Notes under the pieces: generated by a model
What the model was told of the DNA's origin: nothing
Database searches by the model: none
Seen by the model: the letters and a program-made list of their open reading frames with translations, nothing else
Made by a program: the position numbers and the translations under genes
NCBI GenBank assembly: GCA_025201705.1
Contig: MU616589.1
Location: 13,706-77,705 of the forward strand
Length of the DNA stretch: 64,000 nucleotides
Direction of reading: 5' to 3'
Source of the DNA: Dissophora ornata
Taxonomy: Eukaryota > Mortierellomycota > Mortierellomycetes > Mortierellales > Mortierellaceae
Shown here: piece by piece, positions 11,542-22,669 of the stretch
Layout: each line of letters begins with the position of its first letter
How positions within the stretch are numbered: position 1 is the first letter of the stretch

Positions 11542-14500
11542 ATGGATTACTCCAACGTCCGGGTGTACGCGAAACACCTCCAGCCACCCAGCGTTATTCA
11601 TCAGGCATGCATTGGAGACTGGACCAGACATCGACAAGCGCCAGGAGAAAGCAACCAGGCGCAAGGGCAAGCTCAGCTTGACGTGGTTTTTGGAAAGGTT
11701 TGAGGAACTCCATGCATATGCGTAGTGGAGATATCAACAAGGAGCAGAAGGAGGGAGACTCATGATTCTGGTTTTGTGAATTCAGGGGTCCTACTTGTCT
11801 CTATATAGATTTATGGCAGATGAGACGGGTCATGACTCACGTCCGACAGGCTCGTTCAACCTGGTGCACGAACAGCCTGTGTTTGGGACCATTAAAGACA
11901 TGAAGACGCTCTGTTGCGTATTTGATTCAGAAGACGAGAGCAATCTGGGGATGGATATGGAAGTCGACCAGAAAGGTGATCGTCCTAGAATCGGATATCT
12001 CCCAAAATCCTCTTCACCGACCGTGTTGGTTGCAACGTCGGACTCTGGTGTGTTGTCGTTCTTCACGTTTTACTGCGAGGAACGTGATAAAGGTTCAGCT
12101 GAACAAGGACAGTTTTACATATTAAAGGAGGTACGCTTGTTACGGTCTCAGTGATAACCTCCTCTGTCACACTTCGAGCATTTGTTGCAATATCCTAATG
12201 ATATCATTTTCGATGTTATCGTGATGAACTTTTTAGATCGAGATTGCGGAGCCGGGATTTGACTATTCGCAAACAGGGGCGAGGATCGCTATTGACCCGA
12301 CGTAAGTCTTTCTGGATATCTCTGTAGCATAATGTGATTTATGGAGTAGTACTGACCTACCACTGTGCTTTTGCAACGCTTAAGCTCTCGGATCGTAGCT
12401 GTTTCAGCCCTCCAGAATTACATCAAGCTCGTTGTCATTAGAAACACAAGGAGATCAAATTTTGATCCCGTGGAGCGGGTAGGCAGCATTGCGACTTATT
12501 GATTTCTTTTATCGTCACCTCACGTTCTTACATCTTTAGAGGAATTCTCCGCAACCATTAGATATACCCAGTCAATCTGAAGGGAACAATACTTGGAATG
12601 GATTTCCTCACACCCGACACAGACGACCTTGCCATTCTAGCGGTGCTGTTCCATAGGTTCGTCAAAGGCTCACCTCCACAGCACCGCACATCAAAGCTAA
12701 AATGTGCTATTGACTACAATTCCCTTGCACCATATATCACCATTAGTAAGGAAACCTCGAAGTACCATATAGCCACCTTCCACATTGGCCTTCGGAATCG
12801 AACAGCCAGTCCTCTCTCTATTCAAGTCGGGACAAGTCAGCTTGGATCAAATCCCTTAAAATCAGTGTTACTGCTGAAGGCTTTGCCAAACATTCCGCGG
12901 ACTATGGTCTACATCGATGTACGTCCATCGCCATCAGGCGAATGCTGCTGCTTGGTCATGTTATGCTACACGTCGCCGATTCTGACAACTAACACGCGAG
13001 CGATATAATTCTAGGAGGAAAAAATCACTCTTGTTTCGGTGGGAACACCAGCTGAGCCGGGCTCATCCAACGCCACCAAGCACACATACCATTCGTCGCT
13101 GCAATTACTGACGATAGAGTCTTCTGAGAGCTCGAGCGATAGCACAGCAGCTCTGTCTTTGGGCGATGTTTTCCCCTTGATTTCAGCATGCACGACTCCC
13201 CCACGATCACCATACCTCGCCAGCGACCAGACACTCTACTTGGGAAGCGACACGTCTGAATTGTATCGGGTGAACATTCATCACCTGACTTATGCTATGC
13301 AATTTGAGCTAGTATCGGGGGAGAGGCCAGTAGGAAATGTCATGCAAGTTCTTGCTAGACATCTATTCACAGCGGAGCCTTTGTTAGACTTGGAACAGGA
13401 AATCGTTCTTAGCACCGACTATCTTGTTTATTCGAGCGACTATGGTGATGGTGGTGTATTAGCAGTCAGGGAGGAGGAGGATGGAATAGAGCTCTTCGCC
13501 ATCACGGAGCTTGAAAACAGCTCCCCTATTTTGGATTTCTGCGCGCGTGAGCCATCCTTCCCAGGGCGTGACTCCCTGTATGTGTGCTCTGGAATGAGGG
13601 GCGAGGGTTCCCTGAAGCGGATTCGATCTGGGATTTCAGTGGAGAGTTCTGGGAGCAGTGGAAACCAATTCTTCGCTGGCGCAACTGGTCTTTGGAGTGC
13701 TAAAGAGAGCGATAAGGATATCTTTGACTCGTTCTTAATCGTTTCTTTTATCCAGAGTACAAGATTGATGCGCAGCGGGAATGAAGGTAAGAGTAAGTAG
13801 AACTGGTGGTACATTCCTTCAGAGCTGGGTGCTGATTTCGGTGCTCCCCAATTTAACATAGGTAGTTTGGAGGATGTTAGCGAAAGCAGTGGGCTTGATC
13901 TTGCTCAAGCTACAGTTCATGCTGGGCGACTAAGAAACGGAATGATATTCCAAGTACATCGTTCAGGTGTTGTAGCCGTGGATCTTGTTGCTGGTATGGC
14001 ACTCTATTTGCTTTAGTTGCACCTGAGCTTTAGGTCGAAGTCGCTTTTACTAATTGTAAGAGCTTGTCGTTATCTTAGGGGTGCAGCACGTTTGGAAGTC
14101 TGATGGTGGCGTCATAACTTCGGCATATCTGATGAAAGACGGGGTTTTAGTCCTGGGTCAAATCTCAACCGGTGCGAGTAGTCTTATTGTGCTCGAATTG
14201 ATCCAGCATGAGGCGTCCAATGGCCAAGAATTTGCTGGGACCTCGTTTGTGGTGATTGCTTCAAAACCGCTTAAAGCGGAACCTACCACCATTCATTGCT
14301 GGACGCAAAGCTCTGGTGCAGTGGATGTTAACGGGGATGATGTTTTGTGCTGCGTTGGAACTCTGGAGCCTGCTGTCCTAGTTTTCGAAATCAAAGCGGG
14401 CGAAATCCGCGATGTCTACAGGGAATCAATGGGTAAGCGAATTAGGCAAAATGAAAAACTGCGCAGGAATCGACCTGCCATAATGGATACTCATATTCCA

Positions 14501-17421
14501 CCTTCCTTCCTTTTTTCCCTATTGTGTTGTCCTGTAAATATAGCTCAAGCTGGTCTTGAGAGTGTTGCGATTGCACACTCGATTTGCCTACTGAGGGGCC
14601 AGGACGGGCGACATAAGATCGTCGTGGGCATGCGTGATGGAAGCATTATCACCTACGACTGGATTAAACCTCGGGTGCAACAGAACTCGAGCAATGTCGG
14701 AGGAGCAATGTCGTCGCCGCGGCTCTATAGGGTTGGGATACTGCCAATTAAGTTCGCCTTTTCGAATGATACTTCCTTCTCCAACGCCCTGGTCCTTTCA
14801 GACAAGTTGTGGCAGGCGAAATTCGACAAGGAGTTGGAGATCCTGCCCATTCTCTTCGACAGTGAGGTAAGATGCGCTTGTTCTTGCACTATAGATGGCA
14901 GGATATGTTAAACGCATATCTGTCCTGTGTTAGTGCTAATATAAAGAGTGCAATTGGCTTTTACAGGTCTCTCAAGCGTGCTCGTTCCAGTCGGGTGACG
15001 TGGGACAGTCGTCCAAGACGGGGTTTGTCTTTATCGTGGATCATCAAGACATACAACTCGTTACACTGGAGGGATCGAGCAAGTACAGCCACCAAACACT
15101 TCCTCTAGGACGCGTACGTAATAAGTTCATACCTCCATTTTGTTGCGAGGCAGTATCGCGTCCATTACTGATTACCCACTTCTCCTTTCTTCGCCCCTAG
15201 ACGCCTCGAAGGATTCTCGATATTGCTTCCAAGAAATTACTGCTGATCGCCAGTGTAGGCGACGGGTTTCCATTCTCAGACTCAACTTTGCAACTAATCG
15301 ATCCAGACAGGTCAGCGCAACAAAAGCCGCGCCAAACGTGGGTTCAAATGACGTTGCTAAATCGAATGCGCTGTAACTGACTATGGGTTGGTATATTTTA
15401 CGAGCAGAGTTTCACACGACCCGGAATTGGAGAAACAGCATATTGTCGCTGAATTTGCATTAAAACAAGGCGAGGCAGTGTTCTCTCTGGCAGGTATGGG
15501 AAGAGCTTCACAAGCGGTGCAGGAGCAATAGATCCTGCCAGTGATATAAGACTGCAGACATTGGCGTTGCCAAGAGCAATCTACTCGAATATGGATGTAA
15601 CAATATTAACCGAGACCCCCATCCCGCTGCTAGAGTGGAAGATTCCTAGACCAAACAAATCCGACGCAGTATATATTTGCATTGGCACTGGTATCTTCTC
15701 GCCCACTGGATCTGAGGTGTCTGCAGCAGCTCCAAAGACGGGGCGTCTCGTGGTCTTGTCTGTCAAGCAATCCAAAGTAAGTAATGGCCTATATAGGTTC
15801 AGGTCCAATTTTGTGTACACAAAGCTCTGCTTTATCCGAATCCCTTAAGGTGCTAAATTTTATGGTCCTTTGCATCTAGAAAGTGGATCGTAGATTCAGA
15901 AAATTTGAGCTGGATTTGAGGTGGACGATGGCCATGCCCGCACCAGTCTTTGCCGTATCCACATTCTTAGACATGTAAACCTCGACTCCTTGTCCATCAT
16001 TGCAGATGCTTTTACGATTCCGGTGATGGCGCGCACTAGCCCAGATTTTGACGTTTATACACATTGATAATTATTAGGAAGCTGCTAATATCCAATGGGC
16101 CTGTCTTGAAATTATATGCTCTGGACCTGGAAAAGAAGACGTAAGAGATGTTAGACAGAGGTCGCGATTAGACTCGTATGTCCATTGAGAGCATGATGAC
16201 CCTGATATCTTTTTCTTGTCGTGCCAGATTGGTTGAGAACGCTGCACATCGGGAGCGGTGGCCAATCGTTCAAATATCAACTTCGGGAACTATGATCTGC
16301 ACAGGATCTAGACGCGAGTCCATGTGCTTCTATGAGTACCAACCAGGCGCTGAGGGCGAACGAGACAAGCTGCAATTCTTGAAGAGGTAACCTGAGCATT
16401 TTCCAAAAGTGCATTCGGTATATTCTGCGTAGCTGTCGCTGACGCCTTTCATTTTGTATATTTTTTATTTCATTATAGTGCACCAACGCAAAGACTGGTG
16501 TCGGACTGCATTGCGATATCGCCTGAATTTGCGGTGGGATCAGATATGTCTGGAGGCATTTTTGGACTGGGGTACTCTCGAGATGATCCAGGATGCCAGC
16601 TTACACTTATGGAAAGGTTCTCATTTCACTTGGGCGAAGTCGTAAATCGGATTCGGCTCGCGAAAATTTGGCCCGCAGATGTGCGTTCATTGTCAGGGTT
16701 CCCCTTGTCCCAACGCGCAGCCTCAGATAAAGGTAGTGGCAGTGTCACGGCCACTGCCACTGACAGGATTGAGGATGCACCGTTACTTAAGTGTCAACAA
16801 CCGTCGTCAGGGCAGATGTCATCCTGGATCCTTTTGCCTTGGACAGAGCCTGAGAACCTGACGTTGTCCACTCAATTGACGCAATCGTCTTCTTCCACAA
16901 AAGCTGCGCACGTCTCGTCTCAGGCACTCATTGCTTGCACTCTGATCGGTAGTATCCTCGGATTTTGGAGACTACAGCCTCAAGTCTACCTAATCCTCAG
17001 TTCTCTTCAGAGCGTCTTGCAGACCACCTATGAATGCCGTCCCATGCTGGGTAACATACATGACCGCTTTCGCAGTCTGTCCTCTCCAGGGCTTCATACG
17101 GTCGACGGCGATCTGTTGCATCAGTTCTTGAGGGTGGACCATGCACTACAGGTGGAGATTGTAAGTAGAGTGATCGGAGTGGAGCGAATTGTAGAGGAAT
17201 GGTTGCAGCAGATTGGCATTGGTACACAAGAGCGCGCGTTTTTGAAGTTAATTCCGAAGACGGTACCGGCGACAAAGGTGGAAGCTGAGATGACTGGCGG
17301 AGGCACTAGGGCGGGGGTCGCGTGCACTATGCACCAGCGAGATCATGTGTTGTGCAGAACTACAAATGTTGTTTGCCACATTGTTTTCTATCTGCTGAGC
17401 CTGGATTGGCATCAGCAATAA
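11542..17421 (+). CDS. MMS1_N / CPSF_A family WD-propeller protein (DDB1-CPSF160-SF3B3 superfamily)
   Basis: Seventeen exons reconstruct a continuous 1,447-residue frame: join(11542..11697, 11786..12130, 12237..12301, 12385..12478, 12562..12918, 13015..13786, 13862..13993, 14079..14432, 14544..14866, 14967..15113, 15201..15310, 15408..15493, 15634..15776, 15880..15974, 16078..16140, 16228..16386, 16479..17421). Signals typical of the superfamily include VYAKHLQPPSVIHQACIGDW near the start, LDVVFGKG, ILGMDFLTPDTDDLAILAVL, and a C-terminal CPSF_A-like region with HTVDGDLLHQFL. Members form triple beta-propeller scaffolds in 3'-end processing, splicing (SF3b) or cullin-4 ligases. The N-terminus does not match canonical CPSF160, DDB1 or SF3B3, so I think it is the less-studied MMS1_N paralogue also seen in plants. 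It lies 251 bp downstream of ERG9 on the same strand. The last roughly 60 residues look unusual and may hide a missed intron. Confidence 0.75.
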
Positions 17422-17501
17422 ATTAAAACTGGGAGGCATGAAATAGCTCGCCGCAGCCATTAAAATACATCTGAATCTCCACCCTCGCTTGCATTGAGGA
17501 A

Positions 17502-17822
17502 CTATTTCATAGCCCTAGCATAGTCCTTTTTCACTTCAGTACAGCGGAAGAACATCCTTCCAATGAGATAGTGTATATCGGGGTACGTTTTGTTGATAGC
17601 CTTGGAGAGCAGCGGTAGACTTTCGTCCTGCTCCTCCCTGGCGATAGCCAGATCATCGACACCATGTTCTTGTAATGTGTTCTCCATATCTGGAACCATG
17701 TCCTCTGCAGCTGGTCTCTTTTCGGGCGCCTGATGCCAGCGCTTTTTGATGCAAGCTACACACGTCTTGGAGGTGTCGTTTGGGACCTTCTCGGCGTACT
17801 CATTGGTAATGCAACCGATCAT
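17502..17822 (-). pseudogene. Kinase-Sel1 gene fragment
   Basis: About 106 codons without a proper start. The first half matches the end of a TKL-type kinase C-lobe: an ACIKKRWHQAPEKRPAAEDM block, equivalent to the usual C-W-x(3)-P-x-x-RP-T motif. The second half has one Sel1-like repeat (YLIGRMFFRCTEVKKDYARAM). Nothing upstream to 18.7 kb supplies the rest of the kinase, and no further Sel1 repeats follow, so this is a truncated relic of the architecture found intact at 62563-64000. Its tail lies only 80 bp from the 3' end of the CPSF_A family gene, in convergent orientation. Confidence 0.6.
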
Positions 17823-18703
17823 ACTGTCGTACGTATGTTCTGAATTCGGTGCTCGGTCGTCTCGATAACAACGTCGCTTTGCCGCTGGACTACACTACTA
17901 ATGAGAGGGACCCAAGATCGACTTGTTGATACTGAAACCAAGGTTTCTATCACCTGTCGGTCAAGAATGCTTAGATCAAGTTATTGAGCGCTCGCTGAAC
18001 TCGTGCGACTCGATATTACTCTTAATTACCTTGAGCACCCATCTTGGCGCTCAAACTCAGTACCTGTACCGGGAAGAGAATGAACAGACTTGATTTGACT
18101 TTGGAAAGTATACTCGATTCGCAATGAGGCGCTAAATCTGGATAGAATTTCATTTGCCTATGCTGGTGCGATCCTTCGCAGCGACACTCAGTGAATCGCT
18201 ACCAAACTCTCGGCTCCGCCACAACCCTCGGAAGTAAATTCAGGAACCATTGAAACATGAATGCCGTTGAAGAGTATTCCACCTTCTAGGACGAATCTTC
18301 AGCCCAAGGATTGGAAGTGCGTGATCGAGACCACAATGTATATCATTGGTCTATGTGTGAATGTGGATGATAGACAAAACATGAACTATCACTCTATGTC
18401 GTACTGAGCTCTGGGATGGCAACGAAATTTCCATCCAGGTTCACCAGCATACCGAGCTTCGCAAATGGCGTGTCAGAACTCGAATGCCAAGCTTTGAGAG
18501 GAAGTGTCCCTCGTTGGACGTTTGAGTTCTTCAGTTATTCAGTCATTACCAATTGGCTGCACCAGATTTATCTAAAATAAAGCGATATGGACACATATGT
18601 CGCATGGGTTTGTTGACGATATGAAGCACTTAAGATGCTTCCACAATTTAGGCGAAATGCCATAACTCTTTATGCGTGAAACACTGATGGTATATCTTTT
18701 CAT
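17823..18703. other. Intergenic region
   Basis: There is no recognisable gene. Upstream kinase sequence that would complete the 17502-17822 fragment was looked for on the minus strand and not seen. Confidence 0.5.
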
Positions 18704-20841
18704 CTAAGCGACAGGCACATCGAGTTCGTTACTAACCATCTTGAACAATTTTGTCAGGATGCCGTCGTTATCACGCAGACCCGAGTGCATGTACTCATTT
18801 GTGACAAAGAGCTGAATGCCCTTGATGCCCTTCGCCGTCTTTTCGGAGCACTCCCGCGCAACATACATGTCGTCGTAGTATAATGCTGCTGCAACAGGGA
18901 CAGTATTCCTGGCTAACACCTCTGGATCATAGAGCTTGGGCCAAGTGGTGCATTTGGCCAAGATGTCCGCACACTCCTTCAAGGGGCGAAGCGAGGCGTA
19001 GTCGTCCAACATCCAGTCATACATGTGTTCTCCTATAAATACGTTATTCATGTCAGAGATCACATTTGATTCTAAGCAAAGAAAAGGAAATAATAAAATT
19101 ACTGACCTGTGAAGTAAACAAGCTTGCTCGAATCGTCCTCATACGCCTCATACTCTTTGACAGAGTATTCGAATGTAGTTTTGAATTCCCCGCTCAGAAG
19201 CTTGGAGGCGGTCCAGTTGGAAGCCACGCCAGGTCCGTCGCAGTAAATGGATTCGTGCAAAACTGCATAGATGGGGGGGATATGCTCCTGAGCGGCCATT
19301 TCCGTCAAGAACGAGCTTGACAGCTCCTCTTTGCCATTCAAAGTCACAAAAGCCTGAAGACAGAGTGAGTGAAGACGATCCATCCCTCCAGAAATCCCGA
19401 ACCCCATGCCCATCTGCTGAAACTTGCGGGGTGTCAGGACACCACCATTGGCAAGTTTAACATTGTTAGTTGCCAGGTACTTCATGATCTTCTTGACACG
19501 TTTGACGTCCATAGGAAAGCGCTTGTAGTAGCGCTCCGTGTGCTCCATAACGCTCTTGTACGACTTGCGGTAGACGTCCTCCAGTGAGTCAAACACAGGT
19601 GGGATACCTCCTGTGATATATGCTGCTGTAACAGACTCTGGGCTAGACACATGGGTCGGGACGAAGTCAGAAACGTAAAGGCAGTGGACGCCAACGACAC
19701 AATATAAATTGCCCAAATCGCAACATGGTGCTTACAACATGGAAAGATAGGTCGTGATGCAGAATCCGCCGTAGCTCTGACCCAAAAGACTCCACTTCTT
19801 GTCCGTGCAGTTTGCTACAATGGAATAACACGAATAAAATAAATACAATATACAGTCCGTTTTCACGGCTACCAATCACGCATAAAAATGTATCCCACGC
19901 CAAAAGCAAAAGGACGAAAATCCCACGCCAAAAAAGTATAAAAAAGGTTCAAGAGCTTTCTTCTCACCAAGAATGGTTTCTCGAATCAATTCCGAGTCGC
20001 GCACAATCGAATCCGCGCGGAACTGCATAAAGTAGTCAGCTTGTTCCTGAGCAGTCTTGAACTGGGACAGTGCCTGAACAGTCATTGGAGTCGAAAGACC
20101 GGTTCCACGCTGATCCAGCAGCAAGACGTTGTACTTTTTAGCCGCAGTCTTGACCCAGCCCCTACATCACAAAACATTGAACCTCATTCAGCATGATATC
20201 CAGCTATACGTTACCAGTAAATAAAACAATAAAGCAAGAGCGGAAAAGTCAGGTACTACTCTAGTTCATTACGTGTTGTAGGCGGGCCCTTGAAATCCTG
20301 GCCCTCCCTGGAAAAAGATGAGCCAGGGCATCTTTTCTGAGTCAGCCTGCCTCTCAATTGCAACGACCTAGAACAAAATTGTACCCGTTTAGGATGATGT
20401 TGTTAGTTCAGAGCGTGCTACGACCAAGGGCATGCCTTATACACACGCACACAGAAACGGCTCGGAAAGGCATACTTTGCGGGCAAAAACGACGATGGTG
20501 TCCTTGCAGGAGGGGTCGGCGTGCTTGAGTGGCAGGTCGAAGTAGTAGTCCTGGGTCTTGAGGCCATTTGAGACAAAGCTCTCAACTGGCCCGGGGCGGA
20601 GGTATCCGCCTTTCCGGATGGCTGAGCTGTCCTGGGGTGTTGCCATTGCTGAAGCGAATGAGGATTGGAAGGGTGATGTGTTTGCGGTGGTGAGGAATGA
20701 GATCTGTTGTTTAGCGATCGGCTGCAGACTCGGACGGTAGTAACGAATAGCAAGGGCAGGAGAGTGATGAAGTCGAGCTGCTGAGGGGCGGAAGAGAGAA
20801 CAGAGGAGAGGAGAGGGCTGCTTGAAGCGAGCAGGCATCAT
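18704..20841 (-). CDS. Proline-iminopeptidase-like serine hydrolase (peptidase S33, alpha/beta hydrolase)
   Basis: Six exons, complement(join(18704..19032, 19107..19642, 19736..19814, 19968..20161, 20273..20367, 20476..20841)), give 532 residues with all phases matching. Signatures of the family in order are the oxyanion segment FFQGGPGFQGP, LLLDQRGTG, the nucleophile elbow LGQSYGGF, and TYLSMFPESV followed by ITGGIPPV. Known members release N-terminal proline or other residues from small peptides. The ATG at 20841 (or its neighbour at 20838) gives an Arg-rich, acid-free leader (MMPARFKQPSPLL...), possibly a mitochondrial presequence. A Met at 20646 would give the shorter cytosolic form typical of the family, so dual targeting is possible. 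Further upstream Mets extend open to 21015 but look less natural. Confidence 0.85.
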
Positions 20842-21258
20842 GATAAGGGAGGTGTTGGTGCGCGCAGTGGACGGGGTCACTCGTCGCTCTGTGTTTGTTT
20901 GTGGGAACAGATCGAGAAGTGGAGGCGAGCGAGCCATAAAAGGCATTGACGAGGAGGTGGGCTTTGAGCGATATGACTGGTCAATGAATAACACAGCCAA
21001 CGAATGTCTGTCCACAACATGGTGACACTCGGACGCGCTTATTGCATCAAGAAACCCGGTGTCGTCGTTACCTAATGGTGCGGTTATTAAGTCCCAATAT
21101 TCCTTTCTACCTACTTCCTGCCATACCTACCAGACCTTCTCACCTTCTCCATCCCATCGCCTCCAAGTTTTTCTTTCTCTGTTTCTTTGCCGTTCGCCAG
21201 CACCAAGCATCTCCCTGTCACTGCTGACTTTCACAACATCAAATAGGATATATCCGTC

Positions 21259-22470
21259 ATGGTCGTAATCGTCGCCCCGTCCAAGAAAGCCGCCATTATC
21301 TCCATATCCACCGCGCTCGGCATCGCCACCGGCTCCTCCCTCGCTTATACTCATCCGCGAGAACAAGCGTACCGGCCACAATCGCATATTCCGCTCCGTT
21401 CAACGTAACCTCCACTCACAGTTCCTCAAGGCCCAGGAATCGCTCGATGACCTCGTCGAAAATGACTTTCGTCTGATGCAGGTCCGTGTCAAGACACTGA
21501 GGACCCATCGTCTCTACCCAGGCGATGGCCAAGTCCAATTCCCCTCTCTCGGCCTCATCAATGAAGAAGACAAAGACGAACCCGACGCCGAAGTCGAAGA
21601 GACAAAGGAGGAATTGATCCGTGAGCGTAACCAAGGGTTTAAGGACCATGCCAAAGTCCGTCAAGGTTATAAAAAACTGGATGTCCTTGTCAAGGCACTC
21701 CACAAGCAACTCTTGCGATTGTAGGAGAGGGTGGACAAGGTCGATTTGAGCAATTGGCCAAGGTTGGGGACGAGACCCACGGCATCTCACAGGAGGATGA
21801 GTCCGAGATCTTGGCTTTTGAAAAGATCCAGAGGCGTAGGAGATCTGTTCTAGGCAGGGTCGATCATTGCTCAGCTTGATCGCATCAGTGCCAGCTACAA
21901 GGAGAGACTGCAGCACATCAAGGAATTTGAAAAATTGGAATGCATTGGCCTGGAGCCAAGTGATGATATCAAGCCTACAGTCGAGAGCGAGATGATGAAG
22001 GAGGGTGCCACATTCGCTGATATCGCCTTTCAGAACATAGAAGAGCTAGAGGTTCTGGCGTCGACCGAAGGTTTGGAGAAAACGAAACAAGGTGTCAGTT
22101 TTGCCGCTGTCGTCGCTGGGAACATGCCTGAAGGAGTCATCCGATAATGAGACCGAAGTCTTAGCCCCCACCGAGGACCTCGAAAAGATGAAGCAAGGCG
22201 TCAGTTTTGTTGGCGTTGTTGTTGAGAAGACAGCACCAAGGCTTTAGCCCCGACTGAGGACTTGGAAAGGATGAAACATGTGAGCAGCTTTGCGGATCGT
22301 CGCCGAAAATATCGAGGGGGAAGAGGAGGAAGTTGGAATTGATGAAGTAGGGAGTTAGCTTCGTAGAGATGGCCAAGTGCAATGTCGAGGAGCCGTCTAA
22401 GGAGGAGGAGATCCTAACCCTAACAGAAGATCTGAACACGATGAAGCAGGGCATCTCGTTTGCATCATTA
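21259..22470 (+). pseudogene. Decayed gene, possibly BAG-domain-like, with degenerate C-terminal repeats
   Basis: The frame opens with a possible membrane or signal segment (APSKKAAIISISTALGIATG), then breaks near 21345. It continues in another frame with coiled-coil/BAG-like helices (VRQGYKKLDVLVKALHKQ, and FEKIQRRRRSVL... after a stop at 21722-21724). At least four disruptions follow. The 3' part has four degenerate copies of a unit reading roughly L-A-P-T-E-D-L-E-K-M-K-Q-G-V-S-F-A, at about 22048, 22157, 22240 and 22411, in shifting frames. The BAG assignment is weak. It converges on the 4HB gene, whose 3' end is at 22670. Homopolymer errors may account for some breaks, but not all. Confidence 0.55.
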
Positions 22471-22669
22471 TATAGAACGACCGCTATTGTTGTAATGTAA
22501 TTCATAGCACGGCTCTCTAGAAGGAATAAACACCAGCATTGACAACCAGTCAGTTCGTAAATGCTTCTTCCGCCCACAAGCTGTTGTCTCGGTGGAGAGC
22601 GAAATGGTAGCGCCTCTTTTCAGCGATTAGTACAAAATTTCGTAGTCATTTATTATCCAGCACCATGAC

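Noticed and set aside
15494..15633. Shorter intron of 29 or 38 bp in the MMS1_N/CPSF_A gene
   Set aside because: Too short to splice; the acceptor at 15633 gives a normal 140-bp intron and the family-like junction SLA|EWKIP.
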